In this document: positions 56,681 through 64,000 of the stretch, one piece after another
Layout of the letters: each line of letters opens with the position of its first letter
Position numbering within the stretch: the first letter of the stretch is position 1
Origin: Sceloporus undulatus
Taxonomy: Eukaryota; Chordata; Lepidosauria; Squamata; Phrynosomatidae
DNA: 64,000 nt
Direction of reading: 5' to 3'
Assembly: GCF_019175285.1 (NCBI RefSeq)
Contig: NC_056522.1
Coordinates: 321,335,196-321,399,195, forward strand
Position numbers and translations under genes: made by a program
The notes under the pieces: generated by a model
What the model was told of the DNA's origin: nothing
The model's input: only the letters and a program-made list of their open reading frames with translations
Database searches by the model: none

Positions 56681-57051
56681 GACCACCTGCATCGGTTGCA
56701 TGGTTCAACAGCAACATGCCTCTACTAAAAATTATGTAGGATAAATAAAGAGATGTCTATAAGCCTTTCAAAATACATTTCTTCCCAAAGCAGTACACGT
56801 GATATAGTAAGTGATGAAAGTGAATATTAAGATTAACAGTAATCTGAGGATTCTGCTTAAGAAAAGAAGCAAAAGAGAGAACTGTATTTTGGATGTTACA
56901 TTATTGTTGGAAAATTCAGTGTACAGTATTTCAATTAAACTTTATGGTGCAATTGCTTTTTAAAAGAAATAGTATTTTATATCAAAGGTTTACAATGTTG
57001 ATAGTGCTCCAGGCTGTGATTTAATTTGCAGATGCATTTTGTCTATAATTT

Positions 57052-57190
57052 GTTTATTCCTGTATCCAACTCAGGCTTCTCCTGGACCTCTTGAAGAATG
57101 AGAAAATCCCATTCTTTAAAAGGTCAGGGACAAGCCCAGGTTGGGTATAGGATGAGTACTTCCCAGGGACGGAGCTGTACAATACAATCC
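57052..57190. mobile_element. Partial palindromic MITE, relative of 51116
   Basis: GTATCCAACTCAGGCTTCTC and AAGCCCAGGTTGGGTATAGG, the inner arms of the 51116 element, with the ends lost. Confidence 0.5.
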
Positions 57191-57221
57191 ATCCCAGTGA
57201 GTTTACATCCCATGCTTAGCA

Positions 57222-57345
57222 ATAGCAATAGCAAGTAAATTTCCATGCAGCTTACCAATGTACTAAGCAGTTTACAAAGTGTAAGCTAATTGCTCCGAAC
57301 AAGCTGGGTACTCATTTTAGCAACCTATGGAAGATGCTAGGCTTT
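57222..57345 (-). mobile_element. SINE third family, truncated
   Basis: Minus-strand tail and body (AGCAATAGCAATAGCAAGTA, GGGTACTCATTTTAGCAACC) cut off where BovB sequence begins. Confidence 0.8.
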
Positions 57346-57622
57346 GTGCGAGAATGAAAGCTGGTGTGCTAATCTCAGTACTTTGGCCACATAATGAGAA
57401 GGCATGACTTACTTGAAAAGACATTATTGTTGGGAAAGGTGGAGGGCAGTAGAAAAAGAGGAAGACCAGACACCAAATGGCTAGACTCAGTTAGGAAGGT
57501 CACAGGCCTGAACCTCCAGCACTTAATCAGAGCTGCAAAGGATAGGAGGACTTGGAGATGTCTCATCCACGGGGTCGCCATGAGTCAGGGCCGACTTGAG
57601 GACAGTTAACAACAACAATTAG
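57345..57622 (+). mobile_element. BovB LINE 3' end
   Basis: FGHIMRRHDLLEKTLLLGKV, then R-K-R-G-R-P-D-T-K-W-L-D-S-V, W-R-C-L-I-H-G-V-A, ending ACTTGAGGACAGTTAACAAC. Frame open for ~70 codons; 5'-truncated. Confidence 0.9.
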
Positions 57623-57860
57623 GAGCCCTGGGGACACAGTAGTTAAATGCCTGTACTGCAGCCACTCACTCACAAACCACAACGTTGTGAGTTCAATACC
57701 AGCCAGGAACTCACAGTAGACTCTGCATCCCTCTGAGGTCACTAAAATGAGTACCCAGCTTGATGTGGGAAATTAGCTTACACATTGTAAACCACTCAGG
57801 GAGTGCTTAAGTGAACTGATAAGCGGTATAGAAATATACTTGCTCTTGCTCTTGCTATAA
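57621..57860 (+). mobile_element. SINE third family, full length
   Basis: Head GGAGCCCTGGGGACACAGTA with tRNA A box (AGTAGTTAAATGCCTG), B box GTTGTGAGTTCAATACC, body AAATGAGTACCCAGCTTG, tail TTGCTCTTGCTCTTGCT. It sits directly on the BovB 3' end. Confidence 0.85.
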
Positions 57861-57959
57861 CAATCCTCTCATCCCTTTCAAATTGTGGTAAACGAGCTAC
57901 ATGGATGGAAGGTAGTTATATAGTTCAGTAAATATACTCTCTTAGGAGCTTGAAGGGCA

Positions 57960-58250
57960 GGCCTTGCAAATTTAGTAGTCTGCCATGCAGTAGCAGCTTT
58001 CTTTGAATAAACAGATTGTTATTAACTTGGAGCAACCTATTATAAAAGGGTCCCCAGAGAATCCTCATCAAGCCAGCTGTTTAATTTAAACCTGACTGCT
58101 TCAATATGCATTCTTTCATCTCTCTGGCTGCATGTAAAAATAAAATGAGGACAACAAAGATGGAAACCAACTGTCTTGCAATTTCTCAGCCCCTTGTACT
58201 CTTCAGTGATGACATCGGTAGGTAGGCCAAATGGTTGCACGTAACTTGTA
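57960..58250. other. Candidate conserved non-coding element
   Basis: Unique AT-moderate sequence without repeats or ORF (for example AATATGCATTCTTTCATC, an octamer-like ATGCAT core). Judged by appearance only. Confidence 0.2.
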
Positions 58251-58865
58251 CTGACTCTTTAAAAGAATGTAACAGAACGTTCAGAGAACACAAAGTTGGT
58301 TTCTTGCCTTAATCCCTATTTCCAGGGATTTGGTAAAGGACTGCTAAAATAATAAAAACGGGATTGTAATCCCCCTTCCTTTTAAATTTAGTGGCTTGAG
58401 AAAAACATGCTTTTTACTGAAAATTGCAAGGAAAGAATCTGAGGTTATTTGAAAGAAATCCATTACTTGTACATCAAGATAAATCAGCCTTACATGGTTT
58501 CATGGGGGGCAGCTCTTTTGCTAACTGATGTTTATTTAGGTAGCTAAATGAAACCTCCATGGGCAGAAGTGCTACACCTCAACAGTAGATACTTCAGAAC
58601 TGGCAACAGCAAATGGTCATCAACTATGTGTACTGCCTATTTGCTTGTCTAAAGTATTTTAAAGTATTTCTGTATCACCTCTCAGTCCACAAGGGTTTCA
58701 AAGGCTCCCAAGTCAACGAATAACTGAAAAACAATTAAAACAATACAAAGATTTTTTTTAAATTATTAAAAAATTAACATACTCTTTAAATACTCCTAAA
58801 AGCAATCTTAAAACTATCCTAAAATTCAGGCTTAACCATTTTGAACAGTTAAAAAAGCATTTTCA

Positions 58866-59045
58866 AACACTAAATGTAATGTGGAACAGCACTGTTTGGA
58901 GAAATGTTTGGAGGTACTGCACTTAGGCAGAAAAAATGAAATGCAAAGATATAGGATGGGGCCATTTAATAAAGCTACATGTGAAAGGGATGTAGGAGTC
59001 CTAGTAGACCACAAGTTAAACATGAGTCAACAGTGTGATGTGTTC
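58866..59045 (+). mobile_element. CR1 LINE internal fragment
   Basis: Encodes K-C-L-E-V-L-H-L-G-R-K-N-E-M-Q, then CERDVGVLVDHKLNMSQQCD, the region of the CR1 RT upstream of the part seen at 8388. Truncated both sides. Confidence 0.88.
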
Positions 59046-59274
59046 ATGGTATCAAAGGCCCCTGCAAGATCCGGGAGAACCAATAAGGACTCACTCCTTC
59101 TGTCTAACTCCTGGTGTAAGTCATCCAACAAGGAAAGAAAGACTGCTTCTGTCTCATAATCACCCCTGAATGGGTCGAGGTAATCTGTTTCATCCAGAAA
59201 ATCCTAAAGTTGTGTTGCCACTTCTTTTAATGAAATAGATGTGCTCCTGGGCACTACTTCTTTAACAGAAAACG

Positions 59275-59850
59275 CGGTACCAGAGATAGAAATAAGATGG
59301 AAAGCATAAGGATAAATTTCTACATTGCACACACACACACAGCAGTTCATGTTTCAGCTAGACAGAGGACAAGAAAAAAGAGGGGAACACCTGCTTTCAC
59401 TTTTCTTATGATTTCCATTTTGAGGGCCAGATTTACAGATCTATACTTTTTAAAACTCTCTGGGGAAAGCTGGTGAGCCAGGCTTATCTCCTCCCCCCCA
59501 CTTTGTTTTGCTGTTCCTACATGTTCTGTAGGAAATTCTGTAGGTAGCTGCTGTTTACCTATACAGGCGCCTAGCTATAGCTGCAGTAAGGTCAGCTACA
59601 ACAGAACACTGCACTTTCCAAGCTCAATATCATTGCATGGCTCACTGCAGCAATGCTGCTACAACCCAAAGTATGTGTTTCTCCAGACTTCCTTAACAAT
59701 CCTCCTAATGCCAATGCTGCTAAATAATTTTCAGCTAGACAGAGGATAAGAAAAAAGAGGGGAACAGGCCCGTATAAAAAGACTTTGTAAAAAGGAGCTC
59801 TTTTTTGTTGTTTATTAGCTGACATATGTCTGTAATAACTTGTGTAGCTT
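59275..59850 (+). repeat. Diverged dispersed repeat, copy B
   Basis: Partner of 7388-8050. It also has its own direct repeat: CAGCTAGACAGAGGA-AAG followed by AAAAAGAGGGGAACA occurs at ~59355 and ~59731. Confidence 0.6.
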
Positions 59851-60347
59851 TCATTGAGTCAGCTGATCAATTGTAGCTGGAACTAGTAATTGGATTTAGG
59901 TTATTGTTATACTAATTGCAAAGTTGACTATTGGTAGTAAAGTTTATTTAATAGAGTATTATGGAGATTTCTTAGGAGAGAAACCTACAAAATATGTCAG
60001 CTCCTTTGAAGTTTCTATTTTGGAAAACACCAACTTATATGTTCCTAAACCATGAGCATGCAGAAAACAACAATGTACATTAGCTACATTATATATTCTC
60101 AAACTGTGAAGATCTAATGTTCATGATCATCTGTAAATAAATAATTAGCAGATTGCTTTCCCCATGAGCACTCAGTTAACTCCTGACAACCTGGAAAACA
60201 ACATCATACCCTAAAAACATGGTCATCCAGTAGTTTAACTTGAAATAAATATTTAGATGATCTTCCCCTACATACATCCAGTGACTACTGAGTTCTGAGA
60301 ACTTACTGCAGGTTGCCAGTAACCCTGCAAAGCTACCAGGCTTTCTG
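59851..60347. other. Gene-free stretch
   Basis: AT-rich unique DNA between a dispersed repeat and a DNA transposon; nothing recognised. Confidence 0.5.
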
Positions 60348-60630
60348 AGGGGCCATTCAGACTACCTTTTGTACTGAATTGTAACCCGGATTAAAAATCT
60401 GAAGTTCCCATTGGCACCGGTTTAAACACATCAGAATTAGGGTCTTGCACGCCCGATCCAAGGCAAATCCCCCTTAGAGCGTTTTTTCCGAAAGTGGATT
60501 ATTTCCTGCGTCTTTTAAGAAAACCCGTTTCTTCCCTGCTGCCGGAAAATGTGAACTTGGCCCCGGTCATGCTTGGGTCAAGTTCAGGAGAGGGATTTAG
60601 GGCAGAGGGAGGGCAGAGGGTGGAACAGGC

Positions 60631-60666
<36 letters not shown>

Positions 60667-61401
60667 AATTTTATTTTTGACAGATTATGCAAATGCTTGT
60701 TCTACAAATTGATACATATTGATAGAATGTGTCTGCTTGTGCTACATTTCCCTTTCGTTTGCTTGTTGCCGGACCGGTATGTCATTTTGCAAGTGGATTT
60801 TTAAAAGTTATTTTGTGTGTGTGTGTGTGTGAGACAGAATATGCGGATGCTTGTGTTTCCTTTTAAATTTGGCAAATTGATACAATGTGTGAATGCTTTT
60901 GCTACATATGTGTATATGTATGTAAGTCATTCTGGGATGGCAATCAGAGGGAAAGCAAAAAAAGAGGATGAAGAGATGGCATTCTGAGGTGTTGTTGTTG
61001 TTGTTGTTGTTGTTGTGACAGATTATGCGCATGCTTTGGGCTGGAAGGGAAGAGGATGGCATGGGGGGAGGCATGGGCTTCAGAGGTGGCATTGGGCTTG
61101 AAGGGAAGGGAAGAGGATGGCATGGGGGGGAGGCAAGGGCTTCGGAGGTGGCATTGGGCTTGAAGGGAAGGGAAGGGAAGAGGTTCCAAAGAGGAGGAAA
61201 TGGTGGGCTGCAAGCGAAGGGGAAGCTAGAGGCTGGCATTCAGAGGGAAGGCTGTGGAAACCCATGACTTTGGGGGAGACACACTCCCTCAGCCTCAGGG
61301 GAAAGGCAATGGCAAATCTCCTTGGAACCAATTTTGCCAAGAAAACCCCAGGATGGGGTTGTTTTAGGGTTGCCATAATCTGTAATGACCCAAATACACA
61401 C

Positions 61402-61434
<33 letters not shown>

Positions 61435-61757
61435 GGAGGTTTTTAAATTTGACAAGTTGACAGAATATGTGCACACTGCCACCAGTTGTTGTTTTTTTTA
61501 AAAGGAGGGGGGAAAGCACCCATTCCGTTGGCCAATGGCTGTAGGATATGTCACCTTTGACGAAAGCGGAGGTGAATTTGATTGACAACAAAGGAGGCTC
61601 CATTTTAAAGCAGTACTGCAAATGTGAACTTCAGAGGGGCAAATTGCATCAATCAAGGTAAAGGGTAGTATGAACATCTTTCTGGGAAGATTCAGTATGG
61701 GGGCAACCGGATTTGCCCAGTTGTTTCAGCGTAAATGGGCTAGTCAGAATGGGGCCT
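60348..61757. mobile_element. Non-autonomous DNA transposon, ~1.4 kb, with satellites
   Basis: AGGGGCCATTCAGACTA and TAGTCAGAATGGGGCCT are inverted termini. The inside has (CT)n 60640-60663, (GT)n near 60813, (GTT)n 60990-61016, a ~62-bp minisatellite at 61050-61185 (GGCATTGGGCTTGAAGGGAA units) and a SINE piece. No transposase frame. Confidence 0.65.
61251..61435 (+). mobile_element. SINE fragment with (AC)n tail
   Basis: 5'-truncated 56444-type SINE (CCTCAGGGGAAAGGCAATGG, TTTTGCCAAGAAAACCCC) ending in ~17 AC units, inserted in the 60348 transposon. Confidence 0.85.
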
Positions 61758-62149
61758 CAGTGGTGGCACTAACCCTTTGGAATGCTCTTGAAACTGTATG
61801 GGTCAAGAGGCAGAACCTCAGCTTGCTACCAACTTATAGAAGTGATTTTGTTTTGGCTGAAGGGAGTTTGAATGACTAATTGTAATGTGTTTTAATTGCT
61901 TTATATTGTATTGTGCATCCATTTCAATGTGAACACTTTAGTGATTTTATTCTATCAATCTGTATGTAAGTATTACAATGTTGGAAAAAATTTTAAATTA
62001 ATAATTAGACATTAATGATATCAGTGAATGAAGCCAGTCTTTATTTGATTTCTGTTATGGGGCCACCTGACTACAAATAACTGAACACTGCTGCAGAACG
62101 TAGGAGAGTGGACCCAGATGCAGCAAAATATACCGCATAATGCAGTGGT

Positions 62150-62215
62150 ACTTAAACAGTGGGGTTGGACCCCCAAGAATATGCGAGAGTTGCCGGGGGG
62201 GGGCATGAAACTTGA
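62150..62215 (+). mobile_element. Charlie-like hAT left end
   Basis: CAGTGGTACTTAAACAGTGG followed by GGACCCCC, the left-terminus pattern of Charlie elements; no right end found nearby. Confidence 0.4.
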
Positions 62216-62514
62216 AGGCTCTGATCCATCTTTATTCTCCTCTTCCCAAACCTTTTAACGTGTAAAATTTACACATGCAATGAGTTAAAGAATAAACTTC
62301 CCTAAATAAAATTGTTCTAATTTTAACAATGTTATTTCCTTAGAAAATGTTAAAATATGAATATATATGATGGTGTGAATGAAAATATGCACACTAAATA
62401 AAATATTTTTATTCATATACTACACTGAGAGGGGGGGCATGATGTCTGCGTGTAAATGTAAAGGGGGGGGGGAGTCCCAAGGGTAGAAAGCTTTAGTGCC
62501 ATTGGCATCATGTA

Positions 62515-63346
62515 CTGATCCTGGTCCATGCCCTAGTGATCTCACAACTTGATTACTGTAATGTCCTCCTGGCTGGGCTTCCTTTTTCTCACCTCCGTCC
62601 TTTAATCTCTGTCCAGCATTCAGCTGCACGCATTATCACATCCACCCACCGCTCTGACCACATCTCTCCTGTGTTGGCATCCCTTCACTGGCTCCCCCTC
62701 CCTTTCCGCATTCAGTACAAGCTCCTGCTGTCGACATTTAAAGCCCTCCATGGACTGGCCCCTCCTTACTTATCAGACCTTCTTTCTCCTCACCTTCCCA
62801 CCAGGGCCCTCCGTTCTGGTAGTCAAGGGTTCCTGTCTCAGCCCAGGATTTCCTCTGCCCCATCCCGGATTCGCCCCTTTTCACTTGCTGCCCCTCACTC
62901 CTGGAACCTTCTTCCCCCACAAGCAAGAGCCATCACTTCATTAACCAGCTTCAAAACGGAGTTGAAAACCATCCTATTCAGAGAAGCCTTCCCAGGCATC
63001 GCATAATTGTCGCTTACTATCTGATGTTCTGTTGTTGGCTGTTTATCGATCCATTTCCTGTATTGCTATGTACTGTATATGCATTATCCTACTTGTGAGT
63101 ATGTATTTTCCCTGGATAATGATTAACCTTCCATTTTGAAGCCAAGCCCTCCCTTCAGTCCATCTGCCTTGGTCCAGGCCTCGGAGGTTGAGAGGAACTG
63201 CTGGACCTCTTACCCTTTCCCGTCACCACTCCCTTCTCCTTCTGTGTCATGTCTTTTTAGATTGTAAGCCTGAGGGCAGGGAACCGTCTAACTAAAAGGA
63301 TTGCATGTACAGCGCTGTGTAAATTTACAGCGCTTCATAAATAAAG

Positions 63347-63391
<45 letters not shown>

Positions 63392-63392
63392 T
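62515..63392 (+). mobile_element. L2-type LINE 3' end
   Basis: One open frame (62536-63006) gives S-Q-L-D-Y-C-N-V-L-L-A-G-L-P, then H-S-A-A-R-I-I-T-S, L-H-W-L-P-L-P-F-R-I and PYLSDLLSPHLPTRALRSGS, the L2 RT C-terminal region. The 3' part (GCAGGGAACCGTCTAACT..TACAGCGCTTCATAAATAAA) ends in (ATA)n. It keeps a long frame, so it is younger than the other LINE pieces. Confidence 0.92.
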
Positions 63393-63711
63393 GACATTAT
63401 TTAACACCCATTAGAAAGTTGAGAGGGAAAGAAAAGCTGGATGGAGGCTGACATTTTCAACATTATTTCTGTATTCCCTGTAGAAAAGTACAAATTGCAT
63501 CTTCTCTGAAACACACTCAAAATCATCATCCTAAAGCATATGCATCAAATAACTGGGACTGTAGGCACAAACCCTATTTTTAAGAAACCACAATCTCACT
63601 CTGAAGCAGACTGCTGTTTTCCTGAAGACTGGTAATCCATCTGTAGCCCAGGATCCAGCTGTCAGTCACCTCTCTCTGACTTTTGATATCAATTCTATAT
63701 CAAAAAGGGAC

Positions 63712-63845
63712 GTGAAGTTAAAGGCTTTCACAGCTGGCATTCATAGTTTCAGAGAAGATGCCAGCCACAGCTGTTGGTGAAATCTCAGGAATAAACTCTG
63801 CTAGAACATGGCCGCATAGCCTGAAAAACCCACCAAAAACTATAA
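63712..63845. repeat. Dispersed reptilian repeat fragment
   Basis: AAGGCTTTCACAGCTGGCAT at the left and inverted AACATGGCCGCATAGCCTGA with CCCACCAAAAACTAT at the right, familiar from other reptile genomes. Family not assigned. Confidence 0.45.
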
Positions 63846-64000
63846 AAAGGGATGTTCTAAGGAAGTAGCCCAAGAGGGGGCTCCCCAGTGCAGGAAATCA
63901 GCTATACTACATTGATCCAGAGGACTCAGAATGGGAGATAGGATATCCTGCTTTACGTATGATATCTTCAGGGTACATATTAAACAGATAGGGTGATAAA

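Noticed and set aside
61117-61446. Open frames across 61025-61446
   Set aside because: They translate a G-rich minisatellite and an AC tail; low complexity only.

Overview
The window is vertebrate nuclear DNA, almost certainly from a squamate reptile (lizard). The evidence is a mixture of CR1, L2 and BovB LINE fragments, at least three tRNA-derived SINE families with squamate-type heads and (ACA)n tails, many palindromic MITE-like DNA transposon remnants, intron-bearing genes with GT-AG junctions, and an AT-rich background broken by one sharp CpG-rich island. There is no operon, CRISPR array or rRNA.

Region 1 (1-10096, + strand): the last four coding exons of an RMDN-family gene, best called RMDN2 (regulator of microtubule dynamics 2). 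All joins are phase 0 and together encode about 95 C-terminal residues. The introns carry SINEs, a CR1 3' end and several palindromic elements. Region 2 (10097-22512): gene-free flank with SINEs, a Tigger-like MITE, possible hAT remnants and a cluster of alternately inverted ~100-bp units.

Region 3 (22513-42970): a direct tandem duplication of a ~10.2-kb unit, 22513-32766 followed by 32767-42970. Each unit contains, on the minus strand, a single-exon cytochrome P450 of the CYP1C subfamily inside a CpG-rich island. The right-hand copy is intact (532 aa, 39115-40713). The left-hand copy (28920-30543) has many frameshifts. A run of exactly 25 N lies near the left edge of unit 1. The pattern of differences between the units changes there from rare substitutions to frequent single-base indels. 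I infer that unit 1 right of the gap comes from low-accuracy sequence, so its 'pseudogene' may be an assembly effect over a real second CYP1C gene or over no second gene at all.

Region 4 (42971-64000): no host gene recognised. It is a graveyard of CR1, L2, BovB, SINE, hAT-like, Tigger-like and palindromic elements, with a few non-repetitive stretches that resemble conserved non-coding elements.

RMDN2 (+) facing a CYP1 gene (-) matches the human RMDN2-CYP1B1 arrangement (established knowledge). Here the first CYP1 gene met is an intronless CYP1C, a subfamily known from fish, amphibians and birds and lost in mammals.
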